Positions 17,743 through 26,236 of a DNA stretch of 64,000 nucleotides are shown one piece after another (the stretch's first letter is position 1; every line of letters starts with the position of its first letter). Position numbers and translations under genes: made by a program. A model generated the notes under the pieces. It was not told where the DNA came from. It worked only from the letters and a program-made list of their open reading frames with translations, and did no database searches. Source of the DNA: Marinimicrobium locisalis (GTDB taxonomy: Bacteria > Pseudomonadota > Gammaproteobacteria > Pseudomonadales > Cellvibrionaceae); the NCBI RefSeq assembly GCF_039822625.1, contig NZ_JBDLLG010000002.1:186001-250000 (forward strand). Direction: 5' to 3'.

Positions 17743-17967
17743 ATGGGTTGCTGGCACCTTTATTTCTCTATTGGGTCATCATTATTGCTTACCGCCCTTC
17801 ACGCGGTCTTACTGGCATATAGGCAGGTTCCGTACCAAGTTCGTAACTCGTTGTTTTCTCGGCATATGTTCTATAGTAGTCGTTTAAGGGAAAGCGCACC
17901 TGTAAAGACAGTCGACGTATGATTCGACACTCCGGGAGGGACTTTCGGGGAGGTGAGCAGGGAGGTT

Positions 17968-17999
17968 GACGCTCGACTGCCGCTTGGCGGCCGAGCGTC
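17968..17999 (-). terminator. Hairpin downstream of the TraB/GumN-like gene
   Basis: Arms GACGCTCG (17968-17975) and CGAGCGTC (17992-17999) are perfectly complementary, with a nested GCCGC/GCGGC inner stem. It begins just after the stop of the minus-strand gene. There is no clear U-run, so termination is probable but not certain. Confidence 0.55.
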
Positions 18000-18006
18000 T
18001 GAAACG

Positions 18007-18885
18007 TTATTCCTTAACGGTGTAGGGTTCGACCTGGTAGCCCGCTTCTTCCAGTTGCTTCAGCAGGCTGTGCTCGCCCGCCAAGTGCAGGGAGCCGACC
18101 AGCACCAGTTCGAGATCCTCGTCTTCAAACAGCCCTTTGATAACCGGCAGCCAATCTTCGTTTCGCTCGACCATCAAGGTCTGATACATCTCGGGCGCTT
18201 CCGCTTTCATGGGCTTGCCAAGGTCGCGATAGAGGGCTTTCATATCCCCGCCTTTCCACGCGGCCACTATTGTCTCCATCATCTCGTCGAACTTGCGCAG
18301 GTCCCGCAGCGTGGCCCGGATGAGCTTGTCGCCATCGTGGCCAGTCATTGCTTCCATATAGCCGAGTACATCCTCCGGGGATTCAAGCTCCCCGGTGGGC
18401 TTGTTGTCGGCTTTGGCTTTGGTGAAGTAATGGGCATCCAGGCCCTCCTGAATGCCTTTTTTCTGGGCGATGGCTACCGTCATCATCAGGCTGACCAGTG
18501 CCGGATCAAAACCCATGTACTGCTGGATGGGGAACTCGTTCTTCTCCGAATAGGTGGAAAGAGCCTCCCATACCTCCGGGCTCAGCTCGGAGGAGAGCGT
18601 TTTTCCGGGCGGGTAGAGCATCATCTGCATCATTTTCTGACCAAAAGCCGGGTCCTGAAGTTTGGTCATGTCCGCCTCCAGGTACAGTTCGTCGGCTTCC
18701 TCGTAGGCGGCGTCAAATTCCGCCGGAAGGTCGGAGAATTCACTGGGGTGAAGCAGGTGAATGGTACCGCCGAGCAGGATTCGCTGCTCGCCCTTACTCA
18801 CTTCAAAGAGCGTGGTGGCGGCATTGGCGGAGAAGGTGAACAACAGGGCCAGAGCGGCCAGGGTGAAGCGGGAAACAGTGAGCAT
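18007..18885 (-). CDS. TraB/GumN family protein
   Basis: A 292-residue exported protein with a signal peptide ending FSANA. The TraB/GumN (TiKi-like) signature GTIHLL follows directly, then YLEADM and a C-terminal VLVGSLHLAGEHSLLKQLEEAGY motif, the second His-containing hallmark. Eukaryotic TIKI relatives are metal-dependent proteases, so a periplasmic peptidase activity is possible. I chose the ATG at 18885 with AGGGG upstream; longer in-frame extension lacks a signal sequence. It has about 250 bases of non-coding DNA on either side. Confidence 0.88.
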   Translation of the reverse strand: MLTVSRFTLAALALLFTFSANAATTLFEVSKGEQRILLGGTIHLLHPSEFSDLPAEFDAAYEEADELYLEADMTKLQDPAFGQKMMQMMLYPPGKTLSSELSPEVWEALSTYSEKNEFPIQQYMGFDPALVSLMMTVAIAQKKGIQEGLDAHYFTKAKADNKPTGELESPEDVLGYMEAMTGHDGDKLIRATLRDLRKFDEMMETIVAAWKGGDMKALYRDLGKPMKAEAPEMYQTLMVERNEDWLPVIKGLFEDEDLELVLVGSLHLAGEHSLLKQLEEAGYQVEPYTVKE

Positions 18886-19132
18886 GGAAGGCAATCCCCT
18901 TGCGTTATTGTGGGAGCCCGTTGGCGGGCAAGAAAGGCAAATCCTAAGGGCTGTTAATGGGAAAAGCAACGTCGGAAGCAGCGCTCGAGCCAGTCCGGCG
19001 GCGTTCAGAACCGAACCTCCCCCGGGCGCGGTACGGTTCTTAAATCGGGACGTCGGCGGTGGTTACACCCGCCCCGGTGTCGCTCAGGGCTCAAAGTGGT
19101 ATTATTCGGGGGAATTTGAACCGGGAATACCT

Positions 19133-19594
19133 ATGCCAATCTGGGTTGATGCGGACGCTTGTCCCGTCGTTGTCAAAGACATCCTCTGCCGCGCCGCCGA
19201 ACGCTGGAAAATACCCACGACGTTTGTCGCCAACCGTGGCATTAAGGTGCCGCCCTCGCCGTTTATTAAAACCCGCCAGGTGCACGCCGGCTTCGATGTG
19301 GCGGACAATGAAATTGTCCGCTCACTGAGTGCCGGGGACTTGGTCATCACCCAGGATATCCCGCTCGCCTCGGAAGTGGTGGACAAGGGCGGTGCGGCCA
19401 TGAGCCCGCGGGGCGAGCCCTATATCGCGGAGACCATTCGTCATCGCCTGGCCATGCGCAACCTGATGGAGGAGCTGCGCAGCACCGGCGAGGTGACTGG
19501 CGGGCCCAGCGGCTTTTCCCAAACTGACCGCAAGCAGTTTGCCGACCACCTCGACCGTTGGTTGCAGAAAAATGCGCGCCGTTCCCGCTCGTGA
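19133..19594 (+). CDS. YaiI/YqxD family protein (DUF188)
   Basis: This 153-residue protein starts MPIWVDADACPVVVKDIL, the hallmark of the YaiI/YqxD family, and has GDLVITQDIPLA and a C-terminal RKQFADHLDRWL. The fold is PIN-like with conserved acidic residues (Asp6, Asp8), which suggests a nuclease, but no activity is established. It is a stand-alone gene convergent with the PH-domain pair. Confidence 0.93.
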   Translation: MPIWVDADACPVVVKDILCRAAERWKIPTTFVANRGIKVPPSPFIKTRQVHAGFDVADNEIVRSLSAGDLVITQDIPLASEVVDKGGAAMSPRGEPYIAETIRHRLAMRNLMEELRSTGEVTGGPSGFSQTDRKQFADHLDRWLQKNARRSRS

Positions 19595-19609
19595 GCACCG
19601 GCGCTTGCA

Positions 19610-21097
19610 CTAAAACCAAGCCTGCTCAAATTCCGTCACTTCCGCCAACAGCCGTTCGCGTAGCGCCCGGGCGGTGGCGATGGGCAGGTAGCCGATGGTC
19701 GTCGGGCCATCGGTGGTCCACACCATAAGGTGGCTCAGGCCGAGGTGCCGGACAATGGGGGGCTCCTGAATGGCGATTTTCTGCAGCTTACCGGTCGGCA
19801 GCCATTGTTCTTTGTGCCCGATAAAGCCGCGGTGGACCGCCAGCCAATCCCGCTGAATGCTGTATCGAGTTTGCGACCACCGCCGCCATAGCAGCAACCC
19901 CAACACCGGATACCACAGTAGCGCCCAGCCCACGGCGGCCGCCCAGTGTTGCCCCGTGGGAAAGAGAATCGCCCCGGTGGTGAGCGCGAGCAGAGTGGCA
20001 AACGTGAGGGTGTAAGCGGCAATGTACCAGGGGTGGATGGGTTTCCAGTCGGGCCGGGGGAGCGCGAACTGTTCGCGCAAATTCTCCAGTCCCCCGGCGG
20101 TGAGCACCGGCACCACAAACCGTTGGGAGAGTTGGGCGTTGCCCTGCTGGAAGTGACCGGCCTTGCTGATCAAGACGCTGTAGCGTCGAAGCAGCCGGGC
20201 CATCATGCCCTGGGTAATTTGAAGGCGTTGCATTTTGTGCAGCCGCAGCCCTCGGGTGCGATGCGTACCCAGACCAAAATGCGCTTGAAAGCGGTCGCCG
20301 TGGCGCGCCAAAGAATAATTGCCGTAATACACCACCGCCACCAGCATTGACACCGCAAACAGCAGCACAATACCCACGACGATAAAAAACACACCAGCCA
20401 GAAGTGCCGCCAGAAAGGCCGACCAGCCCGAGTGGGTGAGGGTTTCCACCCAGGGCAACTTGCGCAGCCAGCTCACCCAGCTTTCCATGGCCGGCCCCAG
20501 GTATTGGCCAAGAGGGGCGGCCAGCGGCGCCAGAAACAACAGGGCGTTGTGCATCAGGCCGTAGCGGGCCACTTCTGCGGCGGACAGGCTCAATTGATAA
20601 TCGGGTTCGGGGACTGTGTTCTCTTGCCCGTTCGGATGGGCATGATGCTCCAATACCCGCCGTCGCAGCTGCTCCGCAAGCGCCACGGGAATGCCGGGGA
20701 TCTCGACTTCCTGCTGATTGGAGCCGGCACTTTCAAACCCGAGGGTGGCTAGCCCCAGGGGCCGGAAGTAAAAGGGCTTGATGATATCCGACTGCTGCAC
20801 CCGCTCGAAGTCCAGGCTCAGGCGCTTGCGATGAAACAGCCCGGAGCGAATCTGGAGGCGGTTTTCCTCCACGCTGAAGCGAAACACCCAGTACTGCACC
20901 AGCGCGTTCACTAACAGCGTTATCAGAACCAGGGGCACACCGTACAGCAACAACAGCTCGCGCCCTTTCTCACCGCCTGCCAGCGCCCCGGCCAAGAGGG
21001 GCCAGAGGTTCACCAGATTGGGTATGGCTCTCAGGAAAAAGTAAACGGCGGAAACCGGTGAAACGCGCTGCCACTCACTCTCGCTCGGCGTCGACAT
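19610..21097 (-). CDS. Bacterial PH-domain membrane protein, YdbT-like
   Basis: The 495-residue membrane protein has repeated bPH2-type domains separated by pairs of hydrophobic helices (near 20-70, 205-280 and 385-425). Each soluble unit shows the pattern VEENRLQIRSGLF...RVQQSDIIKP, RLHKMQRLQITQG and GKLQKIAIQEPP. The start ATG at 21097 (AGGAAGACAGG upstream) overlaps the end of the YdbS-like gene by 23 bases, so the pair is coupled. YdbS/YdbT-type pairs are common, but their function is unknown. Confidence 0.88.
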   Translation of the reverse strand: MSTPSESEWQRVSPVSAVYFFLRAIPNLVNLWPLLAGALAGGEKGRELLLLYGVPLVLITLLVNALVQYWVFRFSVEENRLQIRSGLFHRKRLSLDFERVQQSDIIKPFYFRPLGLATLGFESAGSNQQEVEIPGIPVALAEQLRRRVLEHHAHPNGQENTVPEPDYQLSLSAAEVARYGLMHNALLFLAPLAAPLGQYLGPAMESWVSWLRKLPWVETLTHSGWSAFLAALLAGVFFIVVGIVLLFAVSMLVAVVYYGNYSLARHGDRFQAHFGLGTHRTRGLRLHKMQRLQITQGMMARLLRRYSVLISKAGHFQQGNAQLSQRFVVPVLTAGGLENLREQFALPRPDWKPIHPWYIAAYTLTFATLLALTTGAILFPTGQHWAAAVGWALLWYPVLGLLLWRRWSQTRYSIQRDWLAVHRGFIGHKEQWLPTGKLQKIAIQEPPIVRHLGLSHLMVWTTDGPTTIGYLPIATARALRERLLAEVTEFEQAWF

Positions 21098-21653
21098 GCC
21101 TGTCTTCCTCCCAGGTTTCGTCCGCCGTCGGGCCCGCTTCTTCGGTGGCGCGCCGGGTGAGGTGAGCCTTAAGCCGCTGGGCCAGGTCGGTTTCCAGCCC
21201 CGGCACCTTGACGTCTGATTTAAAGCCACCGGCGGTGTAAATCACCAGTTCGCTCAAGCCATTCAAACGCTCCAATGGCCCCTGAGTGATTTCCACATGC
21301 TGAATGCGGTTGATCGCCACCGATACGGTGCGAAACCACCAGCAGCCGGTACGCAGGTGCACGTCCCGGTCTCGCAGCAAATACTGGGTGCGACGTACCT
21401 TGCGTGGCACCCAGACTGTCGCCAGAAACAGGACAACAAGCGCGCCGGCGGTGGAGGGAAGCCAACTGAACGGCGTCACGGTTGAAGAGAAAATCACCGG
21501 GATCCAGGGGCCGAGCGTCACGGCCAGGCCCACTACCAACAACCGCAAGCGCAACACGTTGCGATAGCGGGGGTGGATGGGCTCCCAGGGCTCGGGTTCA
21601 AGCGGCGGGAGTTGCCGACTCTCAAGAGAGGGGTCTTCCAGCGTTGTTGCCAT
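21075..21653 (-). CDS. Bacterial PH-domain protein, YdbS-like
   Basis: A 192-residue protein with a Pro-rich start, two adjacent membrane segments (about 35-80) and one bPH2 domain: LLRDRDVHLRTGCWW, then INRIQHVEITQGPLERL and VKVPGLE. The C-terminal tail is acidic. It is the first gene of a two-gene unit with the larger PH-domain protein. Confidence 0.88.
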   Translation of the reverse strand: MATTLEDPSLESRQLPPLEPEPWEPIHPRYRNVLRLRLLVVGLAVTLGPWIPVIFSSTVTPFSWLPSTAGALVVLFLATVWVPRKVRRTQYLLRDRDVHLRTGCWWFRTVSVAINRIQHVEITQGPLERLNGLSELVIYTAGGFKSDVKVPGLETDLAQRLKAHLTRRATEEAGPTADETWEEDRHVDAERE

Positions 21654-21743
21654 AACGTATCCTTACTCTCATTATGAATGGCGGTAGATTGTACCCCCTG
21701 TCAAGGGCGCCGCAAACTATACAACCTCATGGAATAGGCCTTT

Positions 21744-22793
21744 ATGCATATTACTCTACTATCGGGGCTGGACCTGAGCGTCCGCCTGCTCGCGGTGGGC
21801 CAGCTCATAATGGTGTGTGTGCTATTGACGAAAGGGCCAATAACCGGTCGCAGAGTTTCTTTTGTGTGTCTCGCCGTTTGTGCTTCCGCTTACTTGCTAC
21901 TGACGGCTCCCATCCCCAATGAAAGCTATGGAATCGCCAGGAACCTTCTGTTAACCCTCACGGACGCCCTGGCCTATAGCTTATGGTTTGCGGCCATGTA
22001 CACCTTTGAGGAGGGTTTTCGCCCCGGCCGATGGCCGCGTCCAGTGAAAGCGGCCTTGGGCGTGTTTGTCCTCGGGTACCTCTATGTGTTTGGGGTAAAG
22101 CAAGGAGATAGTTTTTTTCATGATATCAACCACTTCCTCAGCATCTTAGTGCTAGCCCACGTGATTATTGTCGCCAGCCAGGGCTGGAGTGATGACTTGG
22201 TAAGCGGGCGACGGAAATCACGGGTCTTAGTCGTTCTGGTGGCCAGCAGCTACGGCATCCTTTTAGCGGCCGTAGAGCTCCTGGATCTGAATATTAAGGG
22301 ACGCTCGATATTTGGAATAGCCAATAGCGTTTCACTGTTGCTACTGGTCCCTCTATTTGCATGGTTCGTCCCCAGGGGAAACGACGCGGCGGCCACCCCG
22401 CGTTTGAAGGATTCAGAAGCGTTGAGGGAAGAATGGGCCCCTTCGAAGGAAGACCAAATAGTGTGGGACAAACTGGAGCGGTTTGTCCTGGCGGGCGGCT
22501 ACCTGGAATCGGGCTTAACTGTAAAATCGTTTGCGGAACAGCTCGCCTGCCCCGAATACCGGTTGCGCCGTCTTATTAACACGCAACTGGGCTTTAACAA
22601 TTTCAGCCAATTTTTGAATCACCATCGTTTGAAGGAGGCTCGTTGTCGACTTCTTGAGCAACCCAAACTCCCGATCCTGACACTGGCGTTGGATCTGGGT
22701 TACGGGTCTATTGGCCCGTTCAACCGAGCCTTCAAGGCGACATTCGGCTGCACTCCCACGGAATATCGGCGCAATTTTCAAAATCAGCCATAA
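21744..22793 (+). CDS. AraC-family regulator with membrane N-terminus
   Basis: The 349-residue protein has about seven hydrophobic segments in residues 1-215 and a C-terminal AraC/XylS DNA-binding domain (about 235-345). The first helix-turn-helix lies at LTVKSFAEQLACPEYRLRRLIN and the second at LPILTLALDLGYGSIGPFNRAFKATFG, ending PTEYRR. It is probably a membrane-anchored regulator sensing an envelope or extracellular signal. It lies 82 bases upstream of the serine hydrolase gene on the same strand, a likely target. Confidence 0.88.
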   Translation: MHITLLSGLDLSVRLLAVGQLIMVCVLLTKGPITGRRVSFVCLAVCASAYLLLTAPIPNESYGIARNLLLTLTDALAYSLWFAAMYTFEEGFRPGRWPRPVKAALGVFVLGYLYVFGVKQGDSFFHDINHFLSILVLAHVIIVASQGWSDDLVSGRRKSRVLVVLVASSYGILLAAVELLDLNIKGRSIFGIANSVSLLLLVPLFAWFVPRGNDAAATPRLKDSEALREEWAPSKEDQIVWDKLERFVLAGGYLESGLTVKSFAEQLACPEYRLRRLINTQLGFNNFSQFLNHHRLKEARCRLLEQPKLPILTLALDLGYGSIGPFNRAFKATFGCTPTEYRRNFQNQP

Positions 22794-22875
22794 ATTTTTC
22801 ATAATCAGCAAGACTTAACTGCGCACTAAGGCGACTCTGGAATCCGTTCATTTCAGACGTTCGGAGGAGTCGTAT

Positions 22876-24108
22876 ATGTCGAAAGCTTCCAAAATCACTT
22901 GGGGGGTCATCGCTGGGTTACTGGTGGGGTTGGTCTGGGCGCTAACGCCGGTCTATTTGTTCTTTTCCCATCAAAAGGGTTGGCCCATGCCTCCCTGGGG
23001 GTTTGTGGCTATGCCGGAAAATGCACCCACCACAAGCCATTCGGTGGCCCCCCGCTATCGAGCCGTTGCCGATGAAGCGTTGGCACACCTCAATGACCAC
23101 CGAAAAGAAATTCATGCGCCGGGAATTTCCGCCGCAGTGGCGGTTGGGGGCCGGTTGGTATGGGCTGGAGCCGCGGGTTGGGCCGATATTGAACAACTAA
23201 GGGAGGTCACGCCCTACACGCAGTTTCGTATTGGCAGTACCTCAAAGCCAGTGACGGCAACGGCGGCCGCAAGGCTTGTGCAGGAAGAACAGCTTCGGCT
23301 GGACCAACCCCTTAAGCAATACCCGCTTGCATTGCCGAATTCGCAGTGGGGTGAACTCACAGTCCGAGACTTGGCGTCTCACACCTCCGGTTTGCCGGAA
23401 TACAAGGAAAATCGTGACTGGATGGGCTTGTATCACACGATGGCCCTGCGCAAGCGCTATGAATCCGTCCAGAAGTCCCTGTTGGTGTTTGATGGTACCG
23501 AGCTGCTGTACCCGCCCGGTGAGCAATTTCACTACACCACGTTTAACACTGTGCTACTCAGCGCCGTTATGGAAGCCGCGGCGGGCGTTCCCTATCGGAG
23601 GGTTATGAATGACAGGGTTTTTGACCCGCTGAACATGACAATGACCCGGCCCGAGCCCTCATCCCCTATTAAAACAATGGCCACCTTTTATTGGCGGGAG
23701 GGCGAGCGATTGCGCCCCTGGAGAACGGTAGACTTGAGCCATCGGTTGGCGGGGGGCGGTTTTATCTCGACCCCGACGGACCTTGTGAAATTGGGTTCGG
23801 CATGGCCCGATGAGGACTATCTCTCGCCTTCTGTCCGGTCCCTTTTTTGGGAGCCCCAGCGACTGGCTAACGGAGACGTGAACGAGCAGAACTACGCGTT
23901 GGGTTGGAGAATCCACCAAGCGGATGACTATATGGCGATGAACGCCAACCATGGGGGCGTCTCTCGAGGCGCTCAATCTTGGTTGATGGTTATACCCGAA
24001 TACCAAATGAGTGTCGCCGTGATGATAAACAGTCGCACGGAAGCGTTTTGGGACTTCGGCAAGGTTGCCGTTGTGCTTGCGCACCTATTTCAGAATCCAG
24101 ACCCGTAA
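22876..24108 (+). CDS. Beta-lactamase-fold serine hydrolase
   Basis: A 410-residue protein with one N-terminal membrane helix (about 9-31) and a class C beta-lactamase-type catalytic domain outside the cytoplasm. The nucleophile is Ser121 in the SxxK motif GSTSKP; the tyrosine motif appears as HYTTFNTVLLSAV, as in LACTB-like proteins, and HGG is visible in NHGGVSRGAQS. It is more likely a peptidase or esterase than a resistance enzyme. It follows the AraC regulator. Confidence 0.88.
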   Translation: MSKASKITWGVIAGLLVGLVWALTPVYLFFSHQKGWPMPPWGFVAMPENAPTTSHSVAPRYRAVADEALAHLNDHRKEIHAPGISAAVAVGGRLVWAGAAGWADIEQLREVTPYTQFRIGSTSKPVTATAAARLVQEEQLRLDQPLKQYPLALPNSQWGELTVRDLASHTSGLPEYKENRDWMGLYHTMALRKRYESVQKSLLVFDGTELLYPPGEQFHYTTFNTVLLSAVMEAAAGVPYRRVMNDRVFDPLNMTMTRPEPSSPIKTMATFYWREGERLRPWRTVDLSHRLAGGGFISTPTDLVKLGSAWPDEDYLSPSVRSLFWEPQRLANGDVNEQNYALGWRIHQADDYMAMNANHGGVSRGAQSWLMVIPEYQMSVAVMINSRTEAFWDFGKVAVVLAHLFQNPDP

Positions 24109-24174
24109 TGGTTGAGGACGTCTAGACCGCTGTGCTTTGGTCTTGCCGAACCGTTTGTCGCTTATGTGAACCCA

Positions 24175-24205
24175 CAAAAAAACGGAGCGGCGCACGCCGC
24201 TCCGT
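24175..24205 (-). terminator. Rho-independent terminator for the rhodanese gene
   Basis: The perfect 10-bp stem ACGGAGCGGC (24182-24191) and GCCGCTCCGT (24196-24205) has a GCAC loop. The A-run at 24175-24181 becomes a U-run in minus-strand transcripts, so it mainly ends the rhodanese message. It may also stop the convergent hydrolase gene. Confidence 0.85.
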
Positions 24206-24237
24206 TGCTTGGAGTGTTCGAAGGGGCCGGAAGCCGG

Positions 24238-24567
24238 TTAAGCCGCCTTCCGTTTCTTTTCAAACCAGTCTTTGGTGCCGCCCTCGTAGTCAAAGACGCT
24301 GGTAAAGCCGGCCTCCTCCAGTTTGCGGGCGGCCTGCGGTGAGGCGTCACAGTCAAAGTTCGCACAATAAACGACGACTTTGCGCTGTTTGTCGCCCACC
24401 ACTTTAGCGGCTACCTTCTCGAAGTCATCGTCATCCACCGGGACGTTGATGGAGGTGCGAATGTGCGCTTGGTTAAACGCGTCGTTGGGTAGCACGTTGA
24501 TGAGCACGAAGTCCTCGTGCTCGGTTTCATTCATGATTTTCAATTCATCGCGACTAATGGCTTGCAT
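24238..24567 (-). CDS. Rhodanese-like domain protein
   Basis: A single-domain rhodanese of 109 residues. The N-terminal ISRDELKIMNE and FVLINVLPNDAFNQAHI stretches are typical, and the active-site loop begins VVVYCANFDCDAS with the likely catalytic Cys. The loop is not the standard C-x4-R/K sulfurtransferase loop, so sulfur transfer is uncertain. It lies about 60 bases downstream of the CBS-pair gene on the same strand. Confidence 0.85.
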   Translation of the reverse strand: MQAISRDELKIMNETEHEDFVLINVLPNDAFNQAHIRTSINVPVDDDDFEKVAAKVVGDKQRKVVVYCANFDCDASPQAARKLEEAGFTSVFDYEGGTKDWFEKKRKAA

Positions 24568-24629
24568 AGTGACCTCCCGCGTTTTCTATGCAAATGATTG
24601 GGGCCGAGTGGCATCGAACGGCGGACCGA

Positions 24630-25061
24630 TTAGGCCGCCTTCGAGGCGATGGCCTCGGCGGTTTTCTCAGCCAGCTGTGCTTCGCGGTGGCGAAGAATGT
24701 CACCCAGACTAATGACGCCTCTGAGCTGTTTCTCGTCCGGGTTATTGAGTACCACCAAGCGATAGATTTGCTGCTTTTGCATGCGCTCTGCGGCCTCCTC
24801 TAGGCTGTCACCTTCAAAGCAGTACAGCACTTGATGAGTTTCCGCCCGTTCTACCGGTGTCTGGTCTGGGTTCCAGCCTTCGGCCAGCGCCCGGACGACC
24901 AAGTCCCGGTCAGTGACCACGCCTTCCAGCCGGCCTTCGGTTTCGGTACCGATGGCCAGAAAGCCGCAGTCCAACTCTTTCATGCGACGAGCGGCATCAC
25001 TAAGGCTGGCAGTGGGCGCAATAAATTCACAGGATGGAGTCATAACGTCTCGAACTTGCAT
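24630..25061 (-). CDS. CBS-domain pair protein
   Basis: The 143-residue protein consists of two CBS motifs: MQVRDVMTPSCEFIAPTASL with GVVTDRDLVVRAL, and a second ending GVISLGDILR. The stand-alone pair probably binds an adenine nucleotide and regulates another protein. AAAGGAGGTTGTT gives an excellent ribosome site. The gene lies upstream of the rhodanese gene and may be co-transcribed with it. Confidence 0.9.
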   Translation of the reverse strand: MQVRDVMTPSCEFIAPTASLSDAARRMKELDCGFLAIGTETEGRLEGVVTDRDLVVRALAEGWNPDQTPVERAETHQVLYCFEGDSLEEAAERMQKQQIYRLVVLNNPDEKQLRGVISLGDILRHREAQLAEKTAEAIASKAA

Positions 25062-25148
25062 AACAACCTCCTTTCATTTCGTACCGGCCGGTTAGAAATT
25101 CAGTTGCTAGAACAAGGCCTACCGGCCGATGAAACAAGTGTCGAAAAC

Positions 25149-25205
25149 GCCGACGTCAAAAAGGCAAGTCGCGCAAGCGACGTTTGGCGTCGGCATTAAG
25201 CCGAC
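25149..25205. other. Nested, mutually exclusive hairpins in a long intergenic region
   Basis: In the 390-base gap between the CBS and zinc-ribbon genes, GCCGACGTCAAA (25149-25160) pairs with TTTGGCGTCGGC (25183-25194), 12 pairs with one G-U. It encloses GTCGC-GCAA-GCGAC (25168-25181). The right arm GTCGGC can instead pair with GCCGAC at 25200-25205 across ATTAA. AAGGCAA and TTGCCTT (25213-25219) add a further possible pairing. Two direct repeats TACCGGCCG occur nearby at 25082 and 25120. It could be a structured leader RNA, an operator cluster or a mobile-repeat remnant; the sequence does not decide. Confidence 0.45.
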
Positions 25206-25454
25206 TTCTCATTTGCCTTGTACTTACTTACTATAGACCCGGTCTTGTCCTGTGTGTTCCGATCAGAACAAGACGGTTCATCAGGTAATCTCACTATAAA
25301 AGCAAAGAATAAAAAGGCTCGTCTCTCGGCCGTGGTTGGGAACCTGGTTCTCTGCGGGTGTGACGGTTAACGGATTCCGTTAAAATGCGACCCGATTCGC
25401 CGGGCTTCGATGGCTCGATTTCGGTGCCCGTCCCTCTCCAAATGGAGCGCTTCC

Positions 25455-26192
25455 ATGCAATGCCCCAAGTGCCAACAGCCGCGCACTGAACAGCAGACGA
25501 CCTGCAGCCAGTGTGGGCTGGTATTTCACAAATACGATGACTACCTGCGCCGCAAAGAAAACTTGGCTCAACCCGCTTCGCGTTCGGAGCTTCGCGAACG
25601 ACTGATCGCACTGAGGGGCTCTCTTGCCGTGCCCACACCGTCCATGGATCGCTACCTGGGCGGTTACCTGGTGCTGTGGGGGCTGTTTGGGGTGTGGGGC
25701 TTGAGTTACATGGTACTGAGTGTGGAGGAGCTTGGGCGCGGTTTTCACTTTATGCACCAGGTGAACCTGCCGTTTCACGAGGCCGGCCACGTTATATTTG
25801 GTTTTCTGGGTCAATTTATCGGGTCACTGGGAGGTACCCTGGGGCAGCTCGCCATTCCAATCATCTGTGGTGTGGCGCTCCTGAAAACCCGCCAGGACAC
25901 TTTCGGTGCGAGCCTGTGTCTGTGGTGGTTTGGCCAGAACTTTCTGGATATTGCACCCTATATGGCGGACGCCCGGGCGGGCGAGCTGCCCTTGCTGGGT
26001 GGCAACTACGGTAAGTCCTCGCCCTATGGCTTTCACGACTGGGAGTATCTTCTCGGTGAGACCGGCCTATTGGCGTACGATCAGACCCTGGCCGCCCTCG
26101 TACAGAACCTGGGTCGGTTGATTATGCTGGTAGCGATGCTTTGGGGCGGTTATTTGTTGTGGCGGGCACACCGGGATAAAAGCAACCGCTGA
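25455..26192 (+). CDS. Zinc-ribbon membrane protein with HEAGH motif, M50-like
   Basis: The 245-residue protein starts with a four-cysteine zinc ribbon (CPKC at 3-6, CSQC at 17-20), followed by a basic linker and membrane helices near 68-90, 112-143 and 218-238. HEAGH at 108-112 matches the HExxH metal site of site-2-protease-like peptidases and sits at the head of a membrane segment. QNFLDIAPYMADAR and GFHDWEYLL may supply further ligands. An intramembrane metalloprotease or a degenerate relative is plausible, with no known substrate. The ATG at 25455 is preceded by GGAG. Confidence 0.75.
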   Translation: MQCPKCQQPRTEQQTTCSQCGLVFHKYDDYLRRKENLAQPASRSELRERLIALRGSLAVPTPSMDRYLGGYLVLWGLFGVWGLSYMVLSVEELGRGFHFMHQVNLPFHEAGHVIFGFLGQFIGSLGGTLGQLAIPIICGVALLKTRQDTFGASLCLWWFGQNFLDIAPYMADARAGELPLLGGNYGKSSPYGFHDWEYLLGETGLLAYDQTLAALVQNLGRLIMLVAMLWGGYLLWRAHRDKSNR

Positions 26193-26222
26193 GCCCGCCC
26201 GGTTTTGCAAACCCGGGCGGGC
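26193..26222. terminator. GC-rich hairpin between convergent genes
   Basis: Arms GCCCGCCCGG (26193-26202) and CCGGGCGGGC (26213-26222) are perfectly complementary with a 10-base loop. It starts immediately after the stop of the zinc-ribbon gene and lies 15 bases from the end of tex, so it could serve both. No strong U-run follows. Confidence 0.65.
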
Positions 26223-26236
26223 CCAATGGGTGGTAG

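Noticed and set aside
25149..25205. Integron attC site
   Set aside because: The imperfect stem lacks the conserved GTTRRRY core boxes at its ends, and no integrase or cassette array is near.
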